In this document: piece by piece, positions 35,536-48,972 of the stretch
Numbering within the stretch: position 1 is the first letter of the stretch
Layout: each line of letters starts with the position of its first letter
Source of the DNA: Ptiloglossa arizonensis
Lineage: Eukaryota > Arthropoda > Insecta > Hymenoptera > Colletidae
Reading direction: 5' to 3'
Assembly (NCBI RefSeq): GCF_051014685.1
Contig: NW_027478400.1
Coordinates: 1,178,001 to 1,242,000 of the forward strand
Length of the DNA stretch: 64,000 nt
Notes under the pieces: model-generated
The model's input: the letters and a program-made list of their open reading frames with translations, nothing else
What the model was told of the DNA's origin: nothing
Database searches by the model: none
Position numbers and translations under genes: made by a program

Positions 35536-37791
35536 ATGCTAGAAACAAATAACTGGAATGACCTGGAGGAAAAGTACACACACCATTGTAATGGGGCGAG
35601 TTTCTACTTTCAGATGCAACAGGAATTCCTCGAGTTCGTCAATCCGTTCGCGAGATATGGGAGTTTGAAGTTAAGGAATGGTTGACAAACCATCAAAATT
35701 TTCGCATTTGTGATACTCGAAACCAATAACTGGAATAGCCTGGGGGAAAAGTACACACACCATTGTAATGGGGCGAGTTTCTACTTTCAGATGCAACAGG
35801 AATTCCTCGAGTTCGGCAATCCGTTCGCGACATATGGGAGTTTGAATTTAAGGAATGGTTGAGAGACCATCAAAATTTTCGCAATTCTGATGCTAGAAAC
35901 GAATAACTGGTATGACCTGGGGGAAAAGTACACACACCATTGTAATCGGTGGACCTTCTACTTTCAGATGCAACAAGAAATAATCAAGTTCGTCAATCCT
36001 TTCGCGAGATATGGGAGTTTGAAGTTAAGGAATGCTTGAGAAACCATCAAAATTTTCGCAAGTCTGATACTCGAAACCAATAACTGGAATGGCCTAGGGG
36101 AAAAGTAGACACACCATTGTAATGGGGCGAGTTTCTACTTCCAGATGCAACAGGAATTTCTCGAGTTCGTAAATCCGTTCGCGAGATATGGGAGTTTGAA
36201 GTTAAGGAATGGTTGAGAAACCATCAAAATTTTCGCAATTCTGATGCTAGAAACGAATAACTGGAATGACCTAGGGGAAAAGTACACACACCATTGTAAT
36301 CGGTCGAGTTTCTGCTTTCAGATGCAACAGGAAATAATCGAGTTCGTCAATCCTTTCGCGAGATATGGGAGTTTGAAGTTAAGGAATGCTTGAGAAACCA
36401 TCAAAATTTTCGCAAGTCTGATACTCGAAACCAATAACTACGAAGGCCTAGGGGAAAAGTACACATACCTTTGTAATCGGGCGCGTTTCTACTTTCAGAT
36501 GCAACAGGAATTTCTCGAGCTCGTCAATCCGTTCGCGAGATATGGGAGTTTGAAATTCAGGAACGGTTGAGAAACCATCAAAATTTTCGCAAGTCTGATA
36601 CTCGAAACCAATAACTACAAAGGCTTAGGGGAAAAATACACATACCCTTGTAATCGGGAGAGTTTCTTCTTCCAGATGCAACCGGAATTGCTCGTGTTCC
36701 TCAATCCGTTCGCGAGATATGGGAGTTTGAAGTTAAGGAATGGTTGAGAAACAATTACAATTTTCGCAAGTCTGATACTCGAAACCAATAACTACTATGG
36801 CCTAGTGTAAAAATACACATACCTTTGTAATTGGGCGTGTTTCTACTTTCAGATGCAACAGGAATTTCTCGATTTCGTAAATCCGTTCGCGAGATATGGG
36901 AGTTTGAAGTTAAGGAAAGGTTGAGAAACCATCAAAATTTTCGCAATTCTGATGCTCGAAACGAATAACTGGAATGACCTAGGGTAAAAGTACACACACC
37001 ATTATAATCGGTCGAGTTTCTACTTTCAGATGCAACAGGAAATAATTGAGTTCGTCAATCCGTTCGCGAGGTATGGGAGTTTGATGTTAAGGAATGGTTG
37101 AGAAACCATCCAAATTTTCGCAATTCTGATGCTAGAAACGAATAACTGGAATGACCTAGGGGAAAAGTACACACACCATTGTAATCGGTCGAGTTTCTGC
37201 TTTCAGATGCAACAGGAATTTCTCGAGTTCGTCAATCCGTTCGCGAGATATGGGAGTTTGAAATTAAGGAACGGTTGAGGAACCATCAAAATTTTCGCAA
37301 GTCTAATACTCGAAACCAACAACTACAAAGTCTTAGGGGAAAAATACACATACCGTTGTAATCGGGAGAGTTTCTTCTTCCAAATGCAACAGGAATTTCT
37401 TGTGTTCGTCAATCCGTTCGCGAGATATGGGAGTTTGAAGTTAAGGAATGGTTGAGAAACCATCACAATTTTCGCAAGTCTGATACTCGAAACTAATAAC
37501 TACCATGGCCTTGGGGAAAGATACACTTACCTTTGTAATCGGGCGAGTTTCTACTTTCAGATGCAACAGGAATTTCTCGAGTTCGTCATTCCGTTCGCGA
37601 GATATGGGAGTTTGGAGTTAAGGAGTTGTTGACAAACCATCAAAATTTTCGCAAGTCTGATACTCCAAACCAATAACTGGAATGGCCTAGGGGAAAAGTA
37701 CACACACCATTGTAATCGGGCAAGTTTGCACTTTCAGATGCAACAGGAATTTCTCGAGTTCGCCAATCCGTTCGCGAGGTATGGGAGTTTG
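35536..37791 (+). repeat. Spacer between copies 1 and 2 of the 1.1-kb block, about 13 satellite monomers
   Basis: All satellite, with monomers sharing variants with distant places: CTGGTATGACCTGGGGG to AGTAGACACACC (about 35,890-36,330) matches about 53,043-53,480, and ACGAAGGCC with TTCAGGAACGG and TTCTTCTTCCAGATGC (about 36,430-36,760) matches about 41,031-41,361. No gene or foreign element. Confidence 0.8.
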
Positions 37792-39255
37792 AAGTTAAGG
37801 AATGGTTGAGAAATATCAAAATTTTCGCAAGTCTGATACTCGAAACCAATAACTGGAATGGCCTAGGGGAAAAGTACAGACACCATTGTAATCGGGCCAG
37901 TTTCTACTTTCAAATGCAACAGGAATTTCTCGAGTTCGTCAATCCGTTGGCGAGGTATCGGAGTTTGAAGTTAAGGAATGGGTGAGAAACCATAAAAATT
38001 TTCGGAAGTCTGATACTCGAAACCAATAACTACTATGGCCTAGGGGAAAAATACACATACCTTTGTAATCGGGCGAGTTTCTACTTTCAGATGCAACAGG
38101 AATTTCTCGAGTTCGTCAATCCGTTCGCGAGATATGGGAGTTTGAAATTAAAGAATGGTTGTGAGACCATCACAATCTTCGGAAGTCTGATACTAGAAAC
38201 CAATAGCTACTATGGCCTAGGGGAAAAATACACATGCCTTTGTAATCGGGCGAGTTTCTACTTTCAGATGCAACAGGAATTTCTCGAGTTCGTCAATCCG
38301 TTCGCGAGATATGGGAGTGTGAAGTTGAGGAATGGTTGAGAAACCATCACAAATTCCGCAAGTCTGATACTCGAAACCAAAAACTACTGTGGCCTAGGGG
38401 AATAATGCACATACCTTTGTAATCGGGCGAGTATCTACTTTCAGATGCAATAGGAATTTCTCGTGTTCGTCAATCCGTTCACGAGATATGGGAGTTTGAA
38501 GTTAAGGAATGGTTGAGAAACCATCATAATTTTCGCTATTCTGATGCTAGAAACGAATAACTGGAATGACCTAAGGGAAAAGTACACACACCATTGTAAT
38601 CGGTAGACTTTCTACTTTCAGATGCAACAGGAAATAATCGAGCTCGTCAATCCGTTCGCGAGATATGGGAGTTTGAAATTAAGGAACGGTTGAGAAGCCA
38701 TCAAAATTGTCGCAAGTCTGATACTCGAAACCAATAACTACAAAGGCTTAGGGGGAAAATACACATACCTTTGTAATCGGGCGAGTTTCTACTTTCAGAT
38801 GCAACAGGAATTGCTCGAGCTCGTCAATCCGTTCGCGAGATATGGGAGTTTGAAGTTAAGGAATGCTTGAGAAACCATCAAAATTTTCGCAAGTCTGATG
38901 CTCCAAACCAATAACTGGAATGGCCTAGGGGAAAAGTACACACACCATTGTAATGGGGCGAGTTTCTACTTTCAGATGCAACAGGAATTCCTCGAGTTCG
39001 TCAATCCGTTCGCGAGATATGGGAGTTTGAAGTTAAGGAATGGTTGACAAACCATCAAAATTTTCGCATGTGTGATACTCGAAACCAATAACTGGAATAG
39101 CCTGGGGGAAAAGTACACACACCATTGTAATGGGGCGAGTTTCTACTTTCAGATGCAACAGGAATTCCTCGAGTTCGTCAATCCGTTCGCGAGATATGGG
39201 AGTTTGAAGTTAAGGAATGCTTGACAAACCATCAAAATTTTCGCAAGTCTGATAC
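37792..39255 (+). repeat. 1.1-kb block copy 2 plus two monomers: 8-monomer unit (1,416 bp)
   Basis: GTACAGACACC is at 37,874 and next at 39,290, exactly 1,416 bp or 8 monomers. The match to copy 1 ends near 38,897, where TCTGATGCTCC replaces TCTGATGCTAG. About two monomers carrying GTAATGGGGCG and GCATGTGTG then complete the unit before copy 3. Confidence 0.9.
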
Positions 39256-40312
39256 TCCAAACCAATAACTGGAATGGCCTAGGGGAAAAGTACAGACACC
39301 ATTGTAATCGGGCCAGTTTCTACTTTCAAATGCAACAGGAATTTCTCGAGTTCGTCAATCCGTTGGCGAGGTATCGGAGTTTGAAGTTAAGGAATGGGTG
39401 AGAAACCATAAAAATTTTCGGAAGTCTGATACTCGAAACCAATAACTACTATGGCCTAGGGGAAAAATACACATACCTTTGTAATCGGGCGAGTTTCTAC
39501 TTTCAGATGCAACAGGAATTTCTCGAGTTCGTCAATCCGTTCGCGAGATATGGGAGTTTGAAATTAAAGAATGGTTGTGAGACCATCACAATCTTCGGAA
39601 GTCTGATACTAGAAACCAATAGCTACTATGGCCTAGGGGAAAAATACACATGCCTTTGTAATCGGGCGAGTTTCTACTTTCAGATGCAACAGGAATTTCT
39701 CGAGTTCGTCAATCCGTTCGCGAGATATGGGAGTGTGAAGTTGAGGAATGGTTGAGAAACCATCACAAATTCCGCAAGTCTGATACTCGAAACCAAAAAC
39801 TACCGTGGCCTAGGGGAATAATGCACATACCTTTGTAATCGGGCGAGTATCTACTTTCAGATGCAATAGGAATTTCTCGTGTTCGTCAATCCGTTCACGA
39901 GATATGGGAGTTTGAAGTTAAGGAATGGTTGAGAAACCATCATAATTTTCGCTATTCTGATGCTAGAAACGAATAACTGGAATGACCTAAGGGAAAAGTA
40001 CACACACCATTGTAATCGGTAGACTTTCTACTTTCAGATGCAACAGGAAATAATCGAGCTCGTCAATCCGTTCGCGAGATATGGGAGTTTGAAATTAAGG
40101 AACGGTTGAGAAGCCATCAAAATTGTCGCAAGTCTGATACTCGAAACCAATAACTACAAAGGCTTAGGGGGAAAATACACATACCTTTGTAATCGGGCGA
40201 GTTTCTACTTTCAGATGCAACAGGAATTGCTCGAGCTCGTCAATCCGTTCGCGAGATATGGGAGTTTGAAGTTAAGGAATGCTTGAGAAACCATCAAAAT
40301 TTTCGCAAGTCT
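39256..40312 (+). repeat. 1.1-kb block, copy 3 of 3
   Basis: Continues directly after the 8-monomer unit and repeats copies 1 and 2 to near 40,312, where TCTGATACACG begins unrelated monomers. The 5' side comes from a monomer with GATACTCCAAACC rather than GATACTCGAAACC, placing the crossover within a few bases of 39,256. Confidence 0.9.
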
Positions 40313-43300
40313 GATACACGAAACCAATAACTACAATGGCCTAGGGGAAAAATACACATACCGTTGTAATCGGGCGACTTTCTACTTGCAGATGCAACAG
40401 GAATTTCTCGAGTTCGTCAATCTGTTCGCGTGATAAGGGAGTTTGAAGTTAAGAAATGGTTGACAAACCATCAAAATTTTCACTAGTGTGATACTCGAAA
40501 CCAATAACTGGAATGGCCTGGGGGAAAAGTACACACACCATTGTAATGGGGCGAGTTTCTACTTTCAGATGCAACAGGAATTCCTCGAGTTCGTCAATCC
40601 GTTCGCGACATATGGGAGTTTGAAGTTAAGGAATGGTTGAGAGACCATCAAAATTTTCGCAATTTTGATGCTAGAAACGAATAACTGGAATGACCTGGGG
40701 GAAAAGAACACACACCATTGTAATCGGTCGACTTTCTACTTTCAGATGCAACAGGAAATAATCGAGTTCGTCAATCCTTTCGCGAGATATGGGAGTTTGA
40801 AGTTAAGGAACGGTTGACAAACCAGCAAAATTTTCGCAAGTGTAATACTCGAAACCAATAACTGGAATGGCCTAGGGGTAAAGTACACACACCATTGTAA
40901 TGGGGCGAGTTTCTACTTTCAGATGCAACAGGAATTCCTCGAGTTCGTCAATCCGTTCGCGACATATGGGAGTTTGAAATTAAGGAATGGTTGAGAGGCC
41001 ATCACAATTTTCGCAAGTCTGATACTCGAAACCAATAACTACGAAGGCCTAGGGTAAAAGTACACATACTTTTGTAATCGGGCGCGTTTCTACTTTCAGA
41101 TGCAACAGGAATTTCTCGAGCTCGTCAATCCGTTCGCAAGATATGGGAGTTTGAAATTCAGGAACGGTTGAGAAACCATCAAAATTTTCGCAAGTCTGAT
41201 ACTCGAAACAAATAACTACAAAGGCTTAGGGGAAAAATACACATACCGTTGTAATCGGGAGAGTTTCTTCTTCCAGATGCAACCGGAATTTCTCGTGTTC
41301 CTCAATCCGTTCGCGAGATATGGGAGTTTGAAGTTAAGGAATGGTTGAGAAACAATTACAATTTTCGCAAGTCTGATACTCGAAACCAATAACTGGAATG
41401 GCCTAGGGGAAAAGTACACACACCATTGTAATCGGGCGAGTTTCTACTTTCAGATGCAACAGGAATTTCTCGAGTTCGTCAATCCGTTCGCGAGATATGG
41501 GAGTTTGAAGTTAAGGAATGGTTGAGAAACCATCAGAATTTTCGCAATTCTGATGCTAGAAACCAATAACTACAAAGGCCTAGGGGAAAAATACACATAG
41601 CTTTGTAATCGGGCGAGTTTCTACTTTCAGATGCAACAGGAATTTCTCGAACTCGTCAATCCGTTCGGGAGATATCGAAGTTTGAAGTTAAGGAATGGTT
41701 GAGAAACCATCAAAATTTTCGCGGGTCTGATTCTCAAAACCAATAACTAGATGGGCCTAGGGGAAAAATACACACACCATTGTAATCGGGCGAGTTTCTC
41801 CTTTCAGATGCAACAGGAATTTCTCGAGTTCGTCAATCCATTCGCGAGATATGGTAGTTTGAAGTTAAGAAATGCTTGAGAAACCATCAAAATTTTCGCA
41901 AGTCTGATACTCGAAACCAATAACTACTATTACCTAGGGCAAAAATACACATACCGTTGTAATAGGGCGAGTTTCTGCATTCAGATGCAACAGGAATTTC
42001 TCGAGTTTGTCAATCCGTTCGCGAGATATTGGAGTTTGAAGTTAAGGAATGGTTGAGAAACCATCAAAATTTTCGCAAGTCTGATACACGAAACCAATAA
42101 CTACAAAGGCCTAGGGGAAAAATACACATAGCTTTGTAATCTGGCGAGTTTCTACTTTCAGATGCAACAGGAATTTCTCGAGCTCGTCAATCCGTTCGCG
42201 AGGTATGGAAGTTTGAAGTTAAGGAATGGTTGAGAAACCATCAAAATTTTCGCGGGTCTGATTCTCAAAACCAATAACTAGAATGGCCTAGGGGAAAAGT
42301 ACACACACCATTGTAATCGGGCGAGTTTCTACTTTCAGATGCAACAGGAATTTCTCGAGTTCGTCAATCCGTTCGCGAGATGTTGGAGTTAGAAGTTATG
42401 GAATGCTTGAGAAACTATCAAAATTTTCTCAAGTCTGATACTCGAAACCAATAACTACTATGGCCTAGGGCAAAAATGCACATACCGTTGTAATCGGGCG
42501 AGTTTCTACTTTCACATGCAACAGGAATTTCTCGAGTTCGTCATTCCGTTCGCGAGATATGGGAGTTTGAAGTTAAGGAATGGTTGAGAAAAAATCAAAA
42601 TTTTCGCAAGTCTGATACTCGAAACCAATAACTACTATTACCTAGGGCAAAAATACATATACCGTTGTAATAGGGCGAGTTTCTGCATTCAGATGCAACA
42701 GGAATTTCTCGCGTTTGTCAATCCGTTCGCGAGATATTGGAGTTTGAAGTTAAGGAATGGTTGAGAAACCATCAAAATTTTCGCAAGTCTGATACTCGAA
42801 ACCAATAACTACAAAGGCCTAGGGGAAAAATACACATAGCTTTGTAATCGGGCGGGTTTCTACTTTCAGATGCAACAGGAATTTCTCGAGTTCGTCAATC
42901 CATTCGCGAGATATGGTAGTTTGAAGTTAAGGAATGGTTGAGAAACCATCAAAATTTTCGCAATTCTGATACTCGAAACCAATAACTGGAATGGCCAAGG
43001 GGAAAAGTACACACACGATTGTAATCGGGCGAGTTTTTACTTTCAGATGCAACAGGAATTTCTCGAGATCGTCAATCCGTTCGCGAGATGTGGGAGTTTG
43101 AAGTTAAGGAATGGTTGAGAAACCATCAAAATTTTCGCAAGTCTGATACTCGAAACCAATAACTACAGAGGCCTTGGGGAAAAATACACATAGCTTTGTA
43201 ATCGGGCGAGTTTCTACTTTCAGATGCAACAGGAATTTCTCGAGCTCGTCAATCCGTTCGCGAGATATGGAAGTTTGAAGTTAAGGAATGGTTGAGAAAC

Positions 43301-44730
43301 CATCAAAATTTTCGCGGGACTGATTCTCAAAACCAATAACTAGAATGGCCTAGGGGAAAAGTACACACACCATTGTAATCGGGCGAGTTTCTACTTTCAG
43401 ATGCAACAGGAATTTCTCGAGTTCGTCAATCCATTCGCGAGATATGGCAGTTAGAGGTTATTAAATGCTTGAGATACCATCAAAATTTTCGCAAGTGTGA
43501 TACTCGAAACCAATAACTACAATGGCCTAGGGCAAAAATACACGTACCGTTGTAGTCGGGCGAGTTTCTCCTGTCAGATGCAACAGGAATTTCTCGAGTT
43601 CGTCAATCCGTTCGCGAGATATGGGAGTTTGAAGTTGAGGAATGCTTGAGAAACCATCAAAATTATCGCAAGTCTGATACTCGAAACCAATAACTACAAA
43701 GACCTAGGGCAAAAATACACGTACCGTTGTAATCGGGCGAGTTTCTGCTGTCAGATGCAGCAGGAATTTCTCGAATTCGTCAATCCGTTCGCGAGATATG
43801 GGAAATTGAAGTTGAGGAATGCTTGAGAAACCATCAAAATTTTCGCAAGTCTGATACTCGAAACCAATAACTACAAGGCCTAGGAGAAAAATACACATAC
43901 CTTTTTAATCGGGCGAGTTTCTACTTTCAGAAGCAACAGGAATTGCTCGAGCTCGTCAATCCGTTCGCGAGATATGGGAGTTTGAAGTTAAGGAATGCTT
44001 GAGAAACCATCAAAATTGTCGCAAGTCTGATACTCGAAACCAATAACTACAAGGCCTAGGAGAAAAATACACACACCTTTGTAATCGGGCGAGTTTCTAC
44101 TTTCAGAAGTAACAGGAATTGCTCAAGCTCGTCAATCCGTTCGCGAGATATAGAAGTTTGAAGTTAAGGAATGCTTGAGAAACCATCAAAATTTTCGCAA
44201 GTCTGATACTCGAAACCAATAACTACAAGGCCTAGGAGAAAAATACACACACGATTGTAATCGGTCGACTTTCTACTTTCAGAAGCAACAGGAAATATTC
44301 GATTTCGTCAATCCGTTCGCGAGATATGGGAGTTTGAAGTTAAGGAATGCTTGAGAAACCATCAAAATTGTCGCAAGTCTGATACTCGAAACCAATAACT
44401 ACAAGGCCTAGGAGAAAAATACACATACCTTTGTAATCGGGCGAGTTTCTACTTTCAGAAGTAACAGGAATTGCTCAAGCTCGTCAATCCGTTCGCGAGA
44501 TATGGAAGTTTGAAGTTAAGGGATGGTTGAGAAACCATCAAAATTTTCGCAATTCTGATGCTAGAAACGAATAACTGGAATGACCTTGGGAAAAAGTACA
44601 CACACCATTCTAATCGGTCGACTTTCTACTTTCAGAAGCAACAGGAAATATTCGATTTCGTCAATCCGTTCGCGAGATATGGGAGTTTGAAGTTAAGGAA
44701 TGCTTGAGAAACCATCAAAATTGTCGCAAG
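40313..44730 (+). repeat. Array segment with 4-monomer repeat; paralogue of 54.8-57.1 kb
   Basis: About 25 monomers. GAAAAGAACA (40,701), ACGAAGGCCT (41,041), CGCGGGTCTG (42,251) and GAGATGTTGG (42,377) recur in the same order at 55,200, 55,894, 56,396 and 56,699. Offsets of 14,499, 14,853, 14,145 and 14,322 differ by whole monomers. A local 4-monomer repeat is seen in TACCTAGGGC at 41,931 and 42,639 (708 bp). The right part carries TAACTACAAGGCCTAGGAG monomers, which lack one base in the TACAAAGG segment. Confidence 0.82.
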
Positions 44731-47700
44731 TCTGACACTCGAAACCAATAACTACAAAGGCTTAGGGGGAAAATACACATACCTTTGCATTCGGGCGAGT
44801 TTCTACTTTCAGATGCAACAGGAATTTCTCGAATTCGTCAATCCGTTCGCGAGATATGGGAGTTTGAAATTAAGGAATGCTTGAGAAACCATCAAAATTT
44901 TCGCAAGTCTGATACTCGAAACCAATAACTACAAGGCCTAGGAGAAAAACACACATACCTTTGTAATCGGGCGAGTTTCTACTTTCAGAAGCAACAGGAA
45001 TTGCTCGAGCTCGTCAATCCGTTCGCGAGATATGGGAGTTTGAAGTTAAGGAATGCTTGAGAAACCATCAAAATTTTCGCAAGTCTGATGCTAGAAACAA
45101 ATAACTGGAATGACCTGGAGGAAAAGTACACACACCATTCTAATCGGTCGAGTTTCTACTTTCAGATGCAACAGGAAATAATCGAGTTCGTCAATCCGTT
45201 CGCGAGATATGGGAGTTTGAAATTAAGGAATGCTTGAGAAACCATCAAAATTTTCGCAAGTCTGATACTCGAAACCAATAACTACAAGGCCTAGGAGAAA
45301 AACACACATACCTTTGTAATCGGGCGAGTTTCTACTTTCAGAAGCAACAGGAATTGCTCGAGCTCGTCAATCCGTTCGCTAGATATGGGAGTGTGAAGTT
45401 AAGGAATGGTTGAGAAACCATCACAAATTTCGCAAGTCTGATACTCGAAACCAAAAACTACCGTGGCCTAGGGGAATAAAGCACATACCTTTGTAATCGG
45501 GCGAGTTTCTTCTTTCAGAAGCAATAGGAATTTCTCGTGTACGTCAATCCGTTCGCGAGATATGGGAGTTTGAAGTTAAGGAATGGTTGAGAAACCATCA
45601 AAATATTCGCAATTCTGATGCTAGAAACGAATAACTGGAATGACCTAGGGGAAAAGTACACACACCCTTGTAATCGGTCGAGTTTCTACTTTCAGATGCA
45701 ACAGGAATTTCTCGAGTTCGTCAATCCGTTCGCGAGATATGGGAGTTTGAAGTTAAGGAATGCTTGAGAAACCATCAAAATTATCGCAAGTCTGATACTC
45801 GAAACCAATAACTACAAAGACCTAGGGCAAAAATACACGTACCGTTGTAATCGGGCGAGTTTCTGCTGTCAGATGCAATAGGAAATTCTCGAGTTCGTCA
45901 ATCCGTTCGCGAGATATGGAAGTTTGAAGTTAAGGGATGGTTGAGAAACCATCAAAATTTTCGCAATTCTGATGCTAGAAACGAATAACTGGAATGACCT
46001 TGGGAAAAAGTACACACACGATTGTAATCTGTCGACTTTCTACTTTCAGAAGCAACAGGAAATATTCGATTTCGTCAATCCGTTCGCGAGATATGGGAGT
46101 TTGAAATTAAGGAATGCTTGAGATACCATCAAAATTGTCGCAAGTCTGATACTCGAAACCAATAACTACAAAGGCTTAGGGGAAAGTACACATACCTTTG
46201 CATTCGGGCGAGTTTCTACTTTCAGATGCAACAGGAATTTCTCGAATTCGTCAATCCGTTCGCGAGATATGGGAGTTTGAAATTAAGGAATGCTTGAGAA
46301 ACCATCAAAATTTTCGCAAGTCTGATACTCGAAACCAATAACTACAAGGCCTAGGAGAAAAATACACATACCTTTGTAATCGGGCGAGTTTCTACTTTCA
46401 GAAGCAACAGGAATTGCTCGAGCTCGTCAATCCGTTCGCGAGATATGGGAGATTGAAGTTAAGGAAAGCTTGAGAAACCATCAAAATTTTCGCAAGTCTG
46501 ATGCTAGAAACAAATAACTGGAATGACCTGGAGGAAAAGTACACACACCATTCTAATCGGTCGAGTTTCTACTTTCAGATGCAACAGGAAATAATCGAGT
46601 TCGTCAATCCGTTCGCGAGATATGGGAGTTTGAAGTTAAGGAATGCTTGAGAAACCATCAAAATTTTCGCAAGTCTGATACTCGAAACTAATAACTACCA
46701 TGGCCTAGGGGAAAAATGCACATACCGTTGTAATCGGACGAGTTTCTGGTTTCAGATGCGACAGGAATTTCTCGAGCTCGTCAATCCGTTCGCGAGATAT
46801 GGGAGTTTGAAGTTAAGGAATGGTTGAGAACCATCAAAATTTTCGCAAGTCTGATACTCGAAACCAATAACTGGAATGGCCTAGGGGAAAAGTACAGACA
46901 CCATTGTAATCGGGCCAATTTCTACTTTCAAATGCAACAGGAATTTCTCGAGTTCGTCAATCCGTTCGCGAGGTATCGGAGTTTGAAGTTAAGGAATGGT
47001 TGAGAAACCATCACAATTTTCGCAAGTCTGATACTCGAAGCCAATAACTACCATGGCCTAGGGGAAAAATGCACATACCGTTGTAATCGGGCGAGTTTAT
47101 ACTTTCAGATGCAACAGGAATTTCTCGAGCTCGTCAATCCGTTCGCGAGATATGGGAGTTTGAAGTCAAGGAATGGTTGAGAACCATCAAAATTTTCGCA
47201 AGTCTGATACTCGAAACCAATAACTACTATGGCCTAGGGCAAAAATACACATACCGTTGTAATCGGGCGAGTTTCTACTTTCAGATGTAACAGGAATTTC
47301 TCGAGTTCGTCAATCCGTTCGCGAGATATGGGAGTTTGAAATTAAAGAATGATTGTGAGACCATCACAATTTTCGGTGGTCTGATACTAGAAACCAATAA
47401 CTACTATGGCCGGGGGGAAAAATACACATAGCTTTGTAATCGGGCGAGTTTCTACTTTCAGATGCAACAGGAATTTCTTGAGTTCGTCAATCCGTTCGCG
47501 AGATATGGGAGTTTGAAATTTAGGAACGGTTGAGAAACCATCAAAATTGTCGCAAGTCTGATACTCGAAACCAATAACTACAAGGGCTTAGGGGGAAAAT
47601 ACACATACCTTTGTAATCGGGCGAGTTTCTACTTTCAGATGCAACAGGAATTTCTCGAGTTCGTCAATCCGTTCGCGAGATATGGAAGTTTGAAGTTAAG

Positions 47701-48972
47701 GAATGCTTGAGAAACCATCAAAATTTTCGCAAGTCTGATGCTAGAAACAAATAACTGGAATGACCTGGAGGAAAAGTACACACACCATTCTAATCGGTCG
47801 AGTCTCTACTTTCAGATGCAACAGGAAATAATCGAGTTCGTCAATCCGTTCGCGAGATATGGGAGTTTGAAGTTAAGGAATGCTTGAGAAACCATCAAAA
47901 TTTTCGCAAGTCTGATACTCGAAACCAATAACTGGAATGGCCTAGGGGAAAAGTACACACACCATTGTAATGGGGCGAGTTTCTACTTTCAGATGCAACA
48001 GGAATTCCTCGAGTTCGTCAATCCGTTCGTGATATATGGGTGTTTGAAGTTAAGGAATGGTTGAGAGATCATCACTATTTTCGCAAGTCTGATACTCGAA
48101 AACAATAACTACTATGGCCTAGGGGAAAAATACACATACCTTTGTAATCGGGCAAGTTTCTACTTTCAGATACAACTGGAATTTCTCGAGTTCGTCATTC
48201 CGTTCGCGAGATATGGGTGTTTGAAAGTAAGGAATGTTTGAGAAACCATCAAAACTTTCGCTGGTCTGATACTCGAAACCAATAACTGGAATGGCCTAGG
48301 GCAAAAATACACATACCGTTGTAATCGGACGAGTTTCTGGTTTCAGATGCAACAGGAATTTATCGAGTTCGTAAATACGTTCGCGAGATATGGGAGTTTG
48401 AAATTAAGGAACGGTTGAGAAACCATCAAAATTTTCGCAGGTCTGATACTCGAAACCAATAACTGGAATGGCCTAGGGGAAAAGTACACACACCATTGTA
48501 ATGGGGCGAGTTTCTACTTTCAGATGCAAGAGGAATTTCTCGAGTTCGTCAACCCGTTCGCGAGATATGGGAGTTTGAAGTTAAGGAATGGTTGACAAAC
48601 CATCAAAATTTTCGCATGTGTGATACTCGAAACCAATAACTGGAATAGCCTGGGGGAAAAGTACACACACCATTGTAATGGGGCGAGTTTCTACTTTCAG
48701 ATGCAACAGGAATTCCTCGAGTTCGTCAATCCGTTCGCGACATATGGGGCTTTGAAGTTAAGGAATGCTTGAGAAACCATCAAAATTTTCGCAAGTCTGA
48801 TGCTAGAAACGAATAACTGGTATGACCTGGGGGAAAAGTACACACACCATTCTAATCGGTCGACCTTCTACTTTCAGATGCAACAGGAAATAATCGAGTT
48901 CGTCAATCCTTTCGCGAGATATGGGAGTTTGAAGTTAAGGAATGCTTGAGAAACCATCAAAATTTTCGCAAG
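44731..48972 (+). repeat. 24-monomer HOR, copy 1 (about 4.24 kb)
   Basis: Begins at TCTGACACTCG followed by GGCTTAGGGGG and CCTTTGCATTCGGG, all of which recur 4,242 bp later at 48,973, where copy 1 ends. Interior order includes two TACAAGGCCTAGGAG monomers, CCTGGAGG, GGAATAAAGCAC, CTGTCAGATGC, AATCTGTCGAC (near 46,026), TTCTGGTTTCAG, GTCTCTAC (47,802), GATATATGGGTG (48,031) and CTGGTATGACC. The array is head to tail with no insertion. This is the longest repeat unit in the window. Confidence 0.88.
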
